Origin: Croceicoccus hydrothermalis
GTDB lineage: Bacteria; Pseudomonadota; Alphaproteobacteria; Sphingomonadales; Sphingomonadaceae
Reading direction: 5' to 3'
Length of the DNA stretch: 64,000 bases
NCBI RefSeq assembly: GCF_022378335.1
Contig: NZ_JAIQCI010000004.1
Span: 186,001-250,000, forward strand
The notes under the pieces were generated by a model. It was not told where the DNA came from and searched no databases. It saw only the letters and a program-made list of their open reading frames with translations. Position 1 is the stretch's first letter; every line of letters starts with the position of its first letter. The translations under genes were made by a program, and so were the position numbers. This document shows positions 24,777 through 33,595 of this stretch, piece by piece.

Positions 24777-26396
24777 CTACGCCGTACGGGCCCGGAAACT
24801 GTCCACCTGCGCCGCTTTCCAGTGGCGCAAATATTGCGTATCGCCCGGATCGTTCAACAATTCGCCCGGTTTGAGGAAATTGTAGAACCGGTCCATCGAA
24901 TCCGAACGCACGGTGTTGAACCGTTCGCCGATATGGCGCGGGGCGATCTGCCACGGCGTTTCCAGCCCCATGGCCACGACGATTTCGCGCAGACCGTGAA
25001 GCGTGTGGCTTTGAAAGCGGGCGACGCGCTCGCCCTTGTCCATCACGACGAGGCCGCGTTGGCGGGTGGCATCCTGCGTCGCGACGCCGGTGGGGCAGGT
25101 GTCGTCGTGACACCGCATCGACTGGACGCAACCCAGCGCGAACATAAAGGCGCGGCCGGCATTGCACCAATCGGCGCCCAGTCCGAAATTCATTGCCATT
25201 TGCGCGCCCGAATGCACCTTGCCCGCCGCGGCGATCTTTACATGCTGTTTGAGGTCGGTCCCGACAAGCGCATTGCGCACCATGATCAGCCCCTCGCGTA
25301 GCGGCATGCCGACGCGGTTGGACAATTCGATCGGCGCCGCGCCAGTCCCGCCCTCCGCGCCGTCGACGGTGATGAAGTCGAGATAGATCCCGGTTGCGAG
25401 CATAGCCTTCGCGATGGCGAAAACCTCGTGCGGCTGTCCGACGCACAGCTTGATGCCGACCGGCTTGCCGCCCGATTTGTCGCGCAGGCCGGCCGCCCAT
25501 TCGAGCATTTCGATCGGATTTGAGAAGGTCGAATGCCCGGGCGGGGACAGGCAATCCTCGCCCACCTTCACATTGCGTGCCTCGGCAATTTCCTTCGTCA
25601 CCTTGCTGCCGGGAAGCATGCCGCCGTGTCCCGGCTTCGCCCCCTGGCTCAGCTTTATCTCGATCATCCTGACCTGCGGATCCTGCGCCACATCGGCGAA
25701 ACGCGCCGGATCGAAGCTGCCATCTTCGGTGCGGCATCCGAAATACCCGCTCCCGATTTCCCAGACGAGATCGCCATTGTGCGAACGGTGATAGCGTGAA
25801 AGCCCGCCTTCGCCCGTATCGTGGTAGAAATTGCCCATGGCCGCGCCCTTGTTCAGCGCCATGATCGCATTGGCGGAGAGCGAGCCGAAGCTCATCGCCG
25901 AAATATTGAGCAAGGACGCATGATAGGGCCGCGAACACTGCGCATTGCCAACGGGAACGCGCCATTCGGATGGCGCGTCGGCATTGGGTACGATCGAATG
26001 GCTTAGCCACTCATATTCATCGGAATAAACGTCGAGCTCGGTGCCGAAGGGATGGGCGTCGAGCTGCCCCTTCGACCGGGCATAGACGAGAGCGCGCTCA
26101 TCATGGTTGAACGGCCGCCCTTCCAGATCGCTTTCCACGACATAGCTGCGCAGATAGGGGCGCAGATCCTCCATGATCCAGCGAAACCGCGCGATCAGAG
26201 GATAATTGCGGCGTAGCGTATGGCGCTTTTGAAAGAAATCGAACAAGGCAATGGCCAACAGCGGCACCAGAACCAGCAACGCCCAACGCGTCGGGCCCCA
26301 TATCAGGGCGAGGCCGGACAGCAGCAGCAACACCGCCGGTACGAGGAACCGCCGGGCCAGATTGGCGGAGCCGCGGGCGTTCGATTTGTTTTCCAT
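24777..26396 (-). CDS. FMN-binding glutamate synthase-family protein with N-terminal membrane anchor
   Basis: A stand-alone protein matching the FMN/iron-sulfur domain of glutamate synthase. 539 aa. Two membrane segments at residues 15-52 are followed by the synthase core: AMSFGSLSANAIMALNKGA (near 168), KPGHGGMLPGSKV (near 257), and the cysteine cluster CVQSMRCHDDTCPTG (near 425) that would hold a 3Fe-4S centre. There is no glutaminase or NADPH subunit next to it, so real glutamate synthase activity is unproven. It follows the dienelactone hydrolase gene by 10 bp. Confidence 0.86.
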   Translation of the reverse strand: MENKSNARGSANLARRFLVPAVLLLLSGLALIWGPTRWALLVLVPLLAIALFDFFQKRHTLRRNYPLIARFRWIMEDLRPYLRSYVVESDLEGRPFNHDERALVYARSKGQLDAHPFGTELDVYSDEYEWLSHSIVPNADAPSEWRVPVGNAQCSRPYHASLLNISAMSFGSLSANAIMALNKGAAMGNFYHDTGEGGLSRYHRSHNGDLVWEIGSGYFGCRTEDGSFDPARFADVAQDPQVRMIEIKLSQGAKPGHGGMLPGSKVTKEIAEARNVKVGEDCLSPPGHSTFSNPIEMLEWAAGLRDKSGGKPVGIKLCVGQPHEVFAIAKAMLATGIYLDFITVDGAEGGTGAAPIELSNRVGMPLREGLIMVRNALVGTDLKQHVKIAAAGKVHSGAQMAMNFGLGADWCNAGRAFMFALGCVQSMRCHDDTCPTGVATQDATRQRGLVVMDKGERVARFQSHTLHGLREIVVAMGLETPWQIAPRHIGERFNTVRSDSMDRFYNFLKPGELLNDPGDTQYLRHWKAAQVDSFRARTA

Positions 26397-26406
26397 GCTG
26401 CGCTAT

Positions 26407-27105
26407 TCAGGCAAGATGCTGCGCAAAAAATTCGTCGGTGCGGCGGTCCGCGAGCGCGGCTGCGTCATCGTCCCGGCGCGAACCATCCGCGGTGGCAAAA
26501 CCGTGGCCGAGCCCTTCGTAATCGTGCAGCGTGACCTTTGGATGATCGTCGAGCCCTGCATGCATGCGGGCCTGCGCATCGGGGCCGACGAAATCGTCCG
26601 CGGTCGGAATATGCAGCATGAGCGGCTTTGCGATCGCCTCTTTCTCGTTCAGCATTTCATCGATGGCAACGCCGTAATAGCCGACCGTTGCATCGATATC
26701 GGTCCGGGCCGCGGTCATATAGGCGATCTTCCCACCGAGGCAGAAACCGACGGCACCGACCTTGGCAATATCGCATTCCGCGCGGAGCCAGCGGATGGTG
26801 GCTTCGATATCCTCGACATTGCGGTCGGGGTTGTTCCTGGCCATCATGTCGAAGGCTTTCTGTCGTTCGTCTTCGTCGTCCCAGCTGGTTTCGACGCCCG
26901 GCTCGACGCGCCAGAACAGATCGGGCGCGATGGCGAGATACCCTTTCGCCGCCCAATCGTCGCATTTCTTGCGAATGCCGTCGTTGACGCCAAAAATTTC
27001 CTGAATGACGATGATCGCCGCTTTTGGAGCGCTAGCCGGCTTTGCAACATAGGCGCCGAATTCCTGCTTTTCGTCGAGCGTCTTGATCCGGGTATCGAGA
27101 GTCAT
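26407..27105 (-). CDS. Dienelactone hydrolase-family alpha/beta hydrolase
   Basis: 232 aa, cytosolic alpha/beta hydrolase. The catalytic Cys-Asp-His triad can be placed as Cys in VGFCLGGKIAYM (near residue 120), Asp in TADDFVGPD (near 170) and His in GLGHGFAT (near 200). IVIQEIFGVN near residue 33 holds the oxyanion strand typical of the family. Dienelactone hydrolases act in chlorocatechol breakdown, but most housekeeping members have unknown substrates, and no catechol genes are nearby. Confidence 0.88.
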   Translation of the reverse strand: MTLDTRIKTLDEKQEFGAYVAKPASAPKAAIIVIQEIFGVNDGIRKKCDDWAAKGYLAIAPDLFWRVEPGVETSWDDEDERQKAFDMMARNNPDRNVEDIEATIRWLRAECDIAKVGAVGFCLGGKIAYMTAARTDIDATVGYYGVAIDEMLNEKEAIAKPLMLHIPTADDFVGPDAQARMHAGLDDHPKVTLHDYEGLGHGFATADGSRRDDDAAALADRRTDEFFAQHLA

Positions 27106-27208
27106 CGCGTATCTCCTTCGTGGCGTTTACGATTAAGTAGGGGGCGACGATGGACTTTGCAAAGCGGCTGTGACAGCGTGAAAACCATCGATAAGAGAGG
27201 AGAGCATC

Positions 27209-27466
27209 ATGAAAGGTCATTTCGAGTTCGAGTGCTCGCCGGAGGAAGCGCGGCGGTTTCTCGGCCTGCCCGATGTCTCGCGCGCCAACGATATTTATGT
27301 CGACAGCCTCGTCAATGCGATGAAGGGCACCGGCAATATCGAGCAGCTTCAGGACATGATGAAGCAATTTGCACCCATGGGTGAATTTGGCCTCAAGATG
27401 TTCCGCCAGATGATGGAAAATAGCGCGAATGCCGCGTTCGGCAAGAACACGCCGCGAAAAGACTGA
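27209..27466 (+). CDS. Small DUF6489-like protein upstream of mnmE
   Basis: 85 aa, no signal or membrane segment. It shows ECSPEEARRFLGLPDVS near the N-terminus and a Met-rich helix (LQDMMKQFAPMGEFGLKMFR) towards the end. This resembles the DUF6489 family, known mainly from sphingomonads, function unknown. GAGAGGAGAGC directly before the ATG gives a strong ribosome site. It is 25 bp before mnmE on the same strand, suggesting co-transcription with tRNA modification and segregation genes. Confidence 0.75.
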   Translation: MKGHFEFECSPEEARRFLGLPDVSRANDIYVDSLVNAMKGTGNIEQLQDMMKQFAPMGEFGLKMFRQMMENSANAAFGKNTPRKD

Positions 27467-27491
27467 TCCTATTGCACGCTGCAATCGCGAC

Positions 27492-28772
27492 ATGAATGAT
27501 GCCACCATTTTCGCGCTGTCGAGCGGACAGCCGCCGGCAGCCATCGCGGTTTTGCGCATAAGCGGACCGCGGGCAACCGACGCGCTTATCGCCTTGGCAG
27601 GTGGAATGGTGCCCGCGCGAAAAGCGGCCCTTCGCCATTTGCGTGATCGTGACGGCATGATCCTCGACAAGGCGATCGTCCTGTTTTTTCCGGGCCCGGC
27701 CAGTGCGACGGGGGAGGATAGCGTCGAGTTTCACCTTCACGGTGGGCGTGCGGTCATCGCCGCTGTCGAACGGGAGCTGGGCGAATTGCCGGAGTTTCGC
27801 GCCGCGTATGCGGGCGAATTTACCCGGCGTGCCTTTGCGAACGGGCGCCTCGATCTCAGCGAAGCGGAGGGTCTCGCCGATTTGCTGGAAGCCGAAACGG
27901 AGTTACAGCGGCGGAACGCGCAAAGCCTTGCCGACGGTGTTCTATCCAAACAGGTTGCCGAATGGCGGGAGACCGTCCTGATGCTCGGTGCGGAGGTCGA
28001 GGCGGTTCTCGATTTTTCCGACGAGGAGGACGGGGAAGAAATCTCGTCAACGTTTCACGTGAAACGCAACGGGTTGTACGCTGATCTCGAGAAATGGACG
28101 AATGCGCCCCATCTCGAAGCGCTGCGGGAGGGGTTTCGCGTCGTCATTGCGGGACCGCCCAACAGCGGGAAAAGCAGTCTTTTCAATGCAATCCTGCGGG
28201 AGGATGCGGCGATCGCAACGCCCGTCGCGGGCACGACGCGCGACGTGCTGTATCGGCCGGTCGCTATTGACGGGATCCCGTTCCAGTTCGTCGATACCGC
28301 CGGTATTCGCGACGACACGAACGACGAGATCGAGAAAATCGGCATTGAGCGCGCGAAATCCGCTCTCGCAACTGCAGATGTCGTTCTCTGGTTGGGGCCG
28401 GAGGGTGAAGGGCCGGATGGCGCATTGGAGATAGAAACCAAATCCGACGTAGCGGATCGGATGGCGAAGGCAGATCCGCGTGCGGTCGTATCCTCCCGTA
28501 CCGGAGCGGGCGTCGATGATCTGGTTCGCGACCTCGTCACACTGGCACGGGCTCGTATGCCCAAACCGGGTTCGGTCGCTATCTCGAGCTTTCAACGCGC
28601 TCAGATAAATCAGGCTTTGGACGCATTGCGCGACATTCCGCAGTCGGAGGATTTGCTCGTTCTCGCCGAGCGGTTGCGCGTGGCGCGGAAAGCCTTCGAC
28701 CGTCTTGCAGGTAAGAGCGATGTCGAGGCCATGCTCGACCGGCTTTTCGCGCGCTTCTGCATCGGGAAATAG
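27492..28772 (+). CDS. mnmE: tRNA modification GTPase MnmE
   Basis: With MnmG it forms the 5-carboxymethylaminomethyl group on wobble uridine 34. 426 aa. N-terminal tetrahydrofolate domain (TIFALSSGQPPAAIAVLRIS), GTPase P-loop GPPNSGKSS (near 220), switch AGTTRDV, DTAGIRDD, and the C-terminal CIGK with the conserved cysteine. The usual NKxD guanine-recognition motif is not seen; TKSD stands at that place. A parS palindrome (28051-28066) is built into the coding sequence as TFHVKR. Confidence 0.95.
   Translation: MNDATIFALSSGQPPAAIAVLRISGPRATDALIALAGGMVPARKAALRHLRDRDGMILDKAIVLFFPGPASATGEDSVEFHLHGGRAVIAAVERELGELPEFRAAYAGEFTRRAFANGRLDLSEAEGLADLLEAETELQRRNAQSLADGVLSKQVAEWRETVLMLGAEVEAVLDFSDEEDGEEISSTFHVKRNGLYADLEKWTNAPHLEALREGFRVVIAGPPNSGKSSLFNAILREDAAIATPVAGTTRDVLYRPVAIDGIPFQFVDTAGIRDDTNDEIEKIGIERAKSALATADVVLWLGPEGEGPDGALEIETKSDVADRMAKADPRAVVSSRTGAGVDDLVRDLVTLARARMPKPGSVAISSFQRAQINQALDALRDIPQSEDLLVLAERLRVARKAFDRLAGKSDVEAMLDRLFARFCIGK
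28051..28066. other. parS-like site inside mnmE
   Basis: CGTTTCACGTGAAACG, a perfect palindrome that matches the ParB site TGTTTCACGTGAAACA at all 14 internal positions. About 6.5 kb right of the candidate origin. Confidence 0.88.
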
Positions 28773-28788
28773 TGTTTCACGTGGAACG
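28773..28788. other. parS-like site between mnmE and mnmG
   Basis: TGTTTCACGTGGAACG, two mismatches to the ParB consensus (one inside, one at the edge). It begins on the base after the mnmE stop and fills part of the 54-bp gap before mnmG. Confidence 0.82.
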
Positions 28789-28826
28789 CGGTTCCAGCGG
28801 ACACGATCTTGGTCTATAGGGCGACC

Positions 28827-30671
28827 ATGCTCACATTTGATGTCATAGTCATCGGAGGCGGCCACGCTGGCTGCGAAGCTGCGGCTGCAGCGGCCCGCGG
28901 CGGGGCGCGCGTCGCCCTGATCAGCTTCGATAAAAACCGCACGGGCGCCATGTCGTGCAATCCTGCCATCGGCGGATTGGGCAAGGGGCATCTTGTTCGG
29001 GAGATCGACGCGCTTGACGGATTGATGGGCCGCGCTGCCGATGCAGCGGCGATCCATTATCGCATGCTTAATCGCTCCAAGGGGAGCGCGGTGCAGGGGC
29101 CGCGGATTCAGGCGGACCGCGTCCTGTTCCGGCGTGCGATCCAAAATATGATCGGCGCTTTTCCCAATCTCAAGGAAATCGAGGCGGAGGCCGCGGGCCT
29201 GATCTTCGAAGGTTCGCGGGTTTCGGGAGTGGTGACCGGGGCGGGCGACAGGATCGGTGCGCGGGCGGTCGTCCTGTGTACGGGTACGTTTCTGGGGGGT
29301 CGGCTTTTTCGGGGGGAAGAGCGTTTCGAAGGCGGCCGTGTCGGCGAAGCCTCCGCGTCGATCCTTGCCCGGCAATTGCGGGATGCTGCGCTGCCGATGG
29401 CGCGGCTTAAAACCGGCACACCGCCGCGCCTGGATGGTCGCACCATCGATTGGTCCGAGCTTGAGCGGCAGCCGTCGGACCAGGATCAGTGGACCATGTC
29501 GCCATTGTCGAAAGGGCGACAAAATCCGCAACTCTCCTGTGCGATTACCCGCACGAATGAGGTGACGCACGACCTCATTCGCCGCAATCTCGACCGTTCC
29601 CCATTGTTTGGCGGGTCGATTTCCGGGGTGGGGCCGCGCTATTGCCCGTCGATCGAAGACAAGATTCATCGCTTCGCAGATCGCAGCGGGCATCAGATTT
29701 TCCTGGAGCCGGAGACATTGAACGGCCATCTGGTCTACCCCAACGGGATCAGCACGTCCTTACCCGTCGATGTTCAACACGCCATGGTCCGCACGATCAC
29801 AGGGCTTGAGCAGGTCGAGATCGTGGAGCCGGGCTATGCCGTCGAATATGATCATATCGACCCGCGTGCGCTCAAACGCTCGATGGAGTTGAAAGACATC
29901 GACGGATTGTTTTGTGCAGGTCAGATCAATGGCACTACCGGCTATGAAGAGGCCGGCGCGCAGGGTCTGGTTGCCGGGATTTCGGCTGCGGCCGCCGCAA
30001 CCGGTTCGGACACGATCCCACTCGATCGCGCGAATAGCTATATCGGCGTGATGATCGACGATCTGACGCTTCAGGGCGTGACCGAACCCTATCGCATGTT
30101 GACGTCACGGGCAGAATATCGCCTCCGACTCCGCGCCAACAATGCCGCCGACCGCCTCACCGAATTGGCGATCGAGGTGGGAGCGGTGGGCGCGGAACGC
30201 CGCGCATGGTTCGCCGCACGCAAGGATGCCATTGGTCGTGCCGAAGAGGAGCTGAGCGTCGTTCATTCCGCTAAGCAATTACGCGATGCGGGGATGGACA
30301 TTCGTGGCTATGATGCAATGCCGCTGTCTGATTGGCTTCGGCATGACACGGTTGCACGGAATATATCCGCACTGGTCAATTACGATGTCGCAGATGACGA
30401 GGTATGGGAAAGCCTGATCGAAGATTGCCGATATCGTCCGTATCTACAGCGTCAGGACGCCGAATTGCGGGATTTGAGGCAGAGTGAAGCGCTTGCGATA
30501 CCAAGCCACTTCGATTTCGCGAAGGTGCCTGGCCTTTCGGGCGAAATGGTCGAACGCCTTACGCGGGCACGACCCGAGACCCTCGCCTCGGCAGAGCGGG
30601 TAAGGGGAGTGACCCCCGCTGCCGTTTCCGCGGTGTTGGTCGCCTTGCGCAAATATGAGTTGGTATGTTGA
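28827..30671 (+). CDS. mnmG: tRNA uridine-5-carboxymethylaminomethyl enzyme MnmG (GidA)
   Basis: FAD-dependent partner of MnmE. 614 aa from ATG 28827. Rossmann motif [19 protein letters not shown] (8-26), [20 protein letters not shown] (near 47-66), GRxxGEAS-type region [12 protein letters not shown] (near 178) and the substrate motif [15 protein letters not shown] near 380. Full length for the family. The last seven bases overlap rsmG. The open frame begins slightly earlier at 28809 but lacks family residues. Confidence 0.97.
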   Translation: MLTFDVIVIGGGHAGCEAAAAAARGGARVALISFDKNRTGAMSCNPAIGGLGKGHLVREIDALDGLMGRAADAAAIHYRMLNRSKGSAVQGPRIQADRVLFRRAIQNMIGAFPNLKEIEAEAAGLIFEGSRVSGVVTGAGDRIGARAVVLCTGTFLGGRLFRGEERFEGGRVGEASASILARQLRDAALPMARLKTGTPPRLDGRTIDWSELERQPSDQDQWTMSPLSKGRQNPQLSCAITRTNEVTHDLIRRNLDRSPLFGGSISGVGPRYCPSIEDKIHRFADRSGHQIFLEPETLNGHLVYPNGISTSLPVDVQHAMVRTITGLEQVEIVEPGYAVEYDHIDPRALKRSMELKDIDGLFCAGQINGTTGYEEAGAQGLVAGISAAAAATGSDTIPLDRANSYIGVMIDDLTLQGVTEPYRMLTSRAEYRLRLRANNAADRLTELAIEVGAVGAERRAWFAARKDAIGRAEEELSVVHSAKQLRDAGMDIRGYDAMPLSDWLRHDTVARNISALVNYDVADDEVWESLIEDCRYRPYLQRQDAELRDLRQSEALAIPSHFDFAKVPGLSGEMVERLTRARPETLASAERVRGVTPAAVSAVLVALRKYELVC

Positions 30672-31327
30672 GCGAATTCGTCGATGCCAAGGATCGCGAC
30701 GATTGTCTGGCGCGGATTTGTCGGATGCCACGTGTGGATGGGTCCAGGCTTCCCCTGCTGGACGCCTATGTTGCGGCGTTATTAGCGGAGACTAGCCATC
30801 AGAATTTGATCGCGCGGTCCACGATTTCGAATGTGTGGTCGCGTCATATTCTCGATTCGGCGCAATTGATCAATCTCGTTCCACGTGAAACGCGGGCGGA
30901 CTCTTGGGTTGATATCGGGTCGGGCGCCGGGCTACCGGGTGTGGTCTGCGCCATCCTTCTACCGAAATGCGAATTCATTTTGGTTGAACCTCGGGTCAAA
31001 CGGGTTGAATTTCTTCGCTGTGTGGCTGACCGCCTCGCGCTTACGAATATATGCATCGAAGCGTCTACGGTTCAGAATGTCGTTCGAAACAGAGTCGATA
31101 TCATATCCGCCCGTGCGGTTGCCGTAACAGACAAGATCGTGGCGATCGCTGGCCATCTGGCCGATGCCGACACGTACTGGCTTCTTCCCAAAGGGCGGGG
31201 CGCTTTGGCTGAACTCGATGGGATGGTCATGCCACATGCATTTCACGTGGAACACTCGGTGACCGATCCGGAGTCCGGTGTTATAGTCGGTACTATACCA
31301 AGCTTATCGGGAAAATCGGGTTCATGA
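30665..31327 (+). CDS. rsmG: 16S rRNA (guanine-527-N7)-methyltransferase RsmG
   Basis: Methylates G527 of 16S rRNA. 220 aa. The S-adenosylmethionine site [19 protein letters not shown] is near residue 82, followed by the acidic strand [14 protein letters not shown] and the RNA-binding ISARAVA. It overlaps mnmG by seven bases and parA by four (ATGA). Two parS sites are embedded in its sequence (30877-30892 and 31239-31254), so part of its codon choice is fixed by ParB binding. Confidence 0.95.
   Translation: MLSEFVDAKDRDDCLARICRMPRVDGSRLPLLDAYVAALLAETSHQNLIARSTISNVWSRHILDSAQLINLVPRETRADSWVDIGSGAGLPGVVCAILLPKCEFILVEPRVKRVEFLRCVADRLALTNICIEASTVQNVVRNRVDIISARAVAVTDKIVAIAGHLADADTYWLLPKGRGALAELDGMVMPHAFHVEHSVTDPESGVIVGTIPSLSGKSGS
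30877..30892. other. parS-like site inside rsmG (upstream one)
   Basis: CGTTCCACGTGAAACG, matching 13 of 16 positions of the ParB consensus (two edge differences and one inside). It encodes part of VPRETR. Confidence 0.82.
31239..31254. other. parS-like site near the end of rsmG
   Basis: CATTTCACGTGGAACA, 13 of 16 matches to the ParB consensus, core TTTCACGTG intact. It encodes part of AFHVEH and lies 70 bp before parA. Confidence 0.8.
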
Positions 31328-32100
31328 TTACGGTATCGGTCGCGAATCAGAAGGGCGGAGTCGGAAAGACGACGACTGCGATCAATCTTGCGACGTCTTT
31401 CGCTGCGATTGGGTGGCGTACGATGCTCATTGATCTCGATCCGCAGGGCAATGCGTCCACCGGCGTCGGAATCGAAACCAACGATCGCGAACATTCGAGT
31501 TACGACCTCCTTATCGATTGCAAGCCGCTCGATGAGTGTAAGATGTCGACGCAGATAACCGGCCTCGACATCGTGCCCGCGACTGTCGATCTGTCCGGTG
31601 CGGAGATCGAGATGGTGGGATATGACAATCGCACGCGGCGCCTTCAAGGCGCACTCGATGCTGCAGGCGGTTACGATATCTGCTTCATTGATTGCCCGCC
31701 TTCGCTGGGGTTGTTGACGTTGAATGCGCTGACCGCGTCGCACGAAATTCTCGTTCCGCTGCAATGCGAGTTTTTCGCTTTGGAAGGGCTGAGCCAGCTG
31801 ATGCAAACCATCGAATTGGTTAAGGACCGCTTCAACCCGGACCTCAATATCATCGGGATCGCATTGACGATGTTCGACCGCCGGAACCGTTTGACCGAGT
31901 CGGTGTCCGATGACGTTCGCGCCGTGCTCGGCGATGTGGTGTTCGATACCGTGATCCCGCGCAACGTGCGTCTTTCCGAGGCGCCAAGCTACGGACTTCC
32001 CGCCATCGTGTATGACCATCACTGCGCCGGATCACGGGCTTATATGGAACTTGCGCGTGAGCTGATCGGTCGGCTTCCGGAACAGAGGAAGGCAGCATGA
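31324..32100 (+). CDS. parA: Chromosome partitioning ATPase ParA
   Basis: Walker-type ATPase that binds DNA non-specifically and pulls ParB-parS complexes apart. 258 aa. Deviant Walker A KGGVGKTT (residues 10-17), LIDLDPQGNASTG (near 37) and the switch FIDCPPSLGLLTLNAL (near 120). ATGA overlaps with both rsmG and parB make a tight three-gene unit. It is the short chromosomal type without an N-terminal DNA-binding domain. Confidence 0.97.
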   Translation: MITVSVANQKGGVGKTTTAINLATSFAAIGWRTMLIDLDPQGNASTGVGIETNDREHSSYDLLIDCKPLDECKMSTQITGLDIVPATVDLSGAEIEMVGYDNRTRRLQGALDAAGGYDICFIDCPPSLGLLTLNALTASHEILVPLQCEFFALEGLSQLMQTIELVKDRFNPDLNIIGIALTMFDRRNRLTESVSDDVRAVLGDVVFDTVIPRNVRLSEAPSYGLPAIVYDHHCAGSRAYMELARELIGRLPEQRKAA

Positions 32101-33029
32101 GCGAGGGGGCGAAGGCGACGAAGAAAAGAGCCGCACTCGGTCGTGGGCTGGGCGCGCTACTCGGCGACACGCAGATCGAGCGTCCTGTTTCACGTGAAAC
32201 AGCAACTCCCGAACCTACCGTCCATCAGGATGGTCTGACGGTGTTGCCGGTCGCCTCGATCGAACCGCATCCCGATAATCCGCGTGTTAATTTCGATCCC
32301 GATGCGCTCGATGATCTCGCCCGATCCATTGCGAGCAGGGGCGTCATTCAGCCGGTGATCGTGACGGCGAGCGGACAGGGGCGTTACCGGCTTGTCGCGG
32401 GTGAACGACGCTGGCGTGCCGCGCAAAAAGCGCAATTGCATGAAATTCCCGCGATCGTTCGCGATCTTGCCGACCGCGACGTCGCGGCGCTCGCGCTTAT
32501 CGAGAATATTCAGCGTGAGGATCTGAACCCAGTAGAGGAGGCCCGCGCGTACCACCGTCTCCATACGCGCAATGACATGTCGCAAACCGAAATCGCCCGC
32601 ATGGTCGACAAATCGCGCAGCCATGTTGCAAACCTCATGCGATTGCTGGCCTTGCCGGAGCCGGTTCTGACCATGGTGGAATCGAGCGCGTTGTCGATGG
32701 GCCATGCACGCGCGCTTATCAACGTGGACAATGCGGAAGAGATTGCGCAGACCGTCGTGGACGACAATTTGTCGGTGCGCGATGTCGAAAAGCTGATCCG
32801 TCGCCGCAATGCGCCGACAAAGGAACCGCGCCACCGTGCGGCGCGGCCCAGCACGCGCGAAAACGATGCCGATATTCTCGCCATTCAAAAACAGCTGGAA
32901 GAATTTCTCGGCCTGCCCATCCGGATCGATCCGGACGGGTCGGAACAGGGCGGGGCGGTAACCGTGCGCTACAAGACGCTCGATCAACTCGATCTCGTCT
33001 GTCAGCGGCTTTCGGGTGGCGAAATCTAG
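32097..33029 (+). CDS. parB: Chromosome partitioning protein ParB
   Basis: CTP-dependent DNA clamp that loads at parS and spreads. 310 aa. N-terminal ParA-interacting region KKRAALGRGLGALLGD (9-24), ParB/Srx nucleotide motifs GERRWRAAQKA (near 100) and LALIENIQREDLNPVEEA (near 132), helix-turn-helix MSQTEIARMVDKSRSHVANL (near 160-180) and a C-terminal dimer domain. Its own sequence holds a perfect parS site. It meets the convergent msrC gene with no gap. Confidence 0.97.
   Translation: MSEGAKATKKRAALGRGLGALLGDTQIERPVSRETATPEPTVHQDGLTVLPVASIEPHPDNPRVNFDPDALDDLARSIASRGVIQPVIVTASGQGRYRLVAGERRWRAAQKAQLHEIPAIVRDLADRDVAALALIENIQREDLNPVEEARAYHRLHTRNDMSQTEIARMVDKSRSHVANLMRLLALPEPVLTMVESSALSMGHARALINVDNAEEIAQTVVDDNLSVRDVEKLIRRRNAPTKEPRHRAARPSTRENDADILAIQKQLEEFLGLPIRIDPDGSEQGGAVTVRYKTLDQLDLVCQRLSGGEI
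32186..32201. other. Perfect parS site inside parB
   Basis: TGTTTCACGTGAAACA, identical to the 16-bp consensus ParB site. It lies 90 bp into parB, encoding PVSRETA, about 10.7 kb right of the candidate origin. Spreading of ParB from here could affect its own transcription. Confidence 0.95.
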
Positions 33030-33512
33030 TTAGATCCGCGTCGCCAGTGTTGCGGCAAGCGTTTCGAAACCGTCCTGATCCTGCGCATCGAAACGGGACG
33101 GGAGGGGGCTGTCGAGGTCGATGATTGCCTTCACCGCGCCATCGACGATGATCGGCACGACAAGTTCGGACCGGCTATTCGCGTCGCAGGCGATATGCCC
33201 GGCGAAGCTGTGAACATCCTCCACCAGGACGGAGCGTTTTTCGCCAGCTGCCGTGCCGCATACCCCCTGACCAAGCGGGATGCGGATACAGGCGGGGCGG
33301 CCCATGAACGGGCCGAGCACCAGCCCGTCGCCGATCACGCGGTAGAACCCGGCCCAGTTCAAATCCGGGACGAAGCCCCAGATCAGCGCCGCGACATTCG
33401 CCATATTGGCGATCCCATCCGGCTCGCCCGACGTCAGCGCATCGGCGGCCTCGCACAATTCACGATAGAGAAGCGGCTTGTCCGCAGCGTCGGAGGGAGT
33501 GAAATCGAACAT
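33030..33512 (-). CDS. msrC: Free methionine-R-sulfoxide reductase (GAF-domain MsrC)
   Basis: Repairs free methionine (R)-sulfoxide with thioredoxin. 160 aa forming one GAF domain. Three cysteines in the family's positions: GRPACIRIP, GQGVCGTAA and HIACDANSRSE, the last two forming the active pair. Family residues NWAGFYRV and ELVVPI are present. Convergent with parB, and divergent from the PQQ dehydrogenase by 83 bp. Confidence 0.9.
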   Translation of the reverse strand: MFDFTPSDAADKPLLYRELCEAADALTSGEPDGIANMANVAALIWGFVPDLNWAGFYRVIGDGLVLGPFMGRPACIRIPLGQGVCGTAAGEKRSVLVEDVHSFAGHIACDANSRSELVVPIIVDGAVKAIIDLDSPLPSRFDAQDQDGFETLAATLATRI

Positions 33513-33595
33513 GGCACCGCCTTAGCGATCCCGACGCCATGCGCAATGCGAAGCTGCCCATTGCCGGGGGTCGTGGCACAGACTATTCTTCGGCC

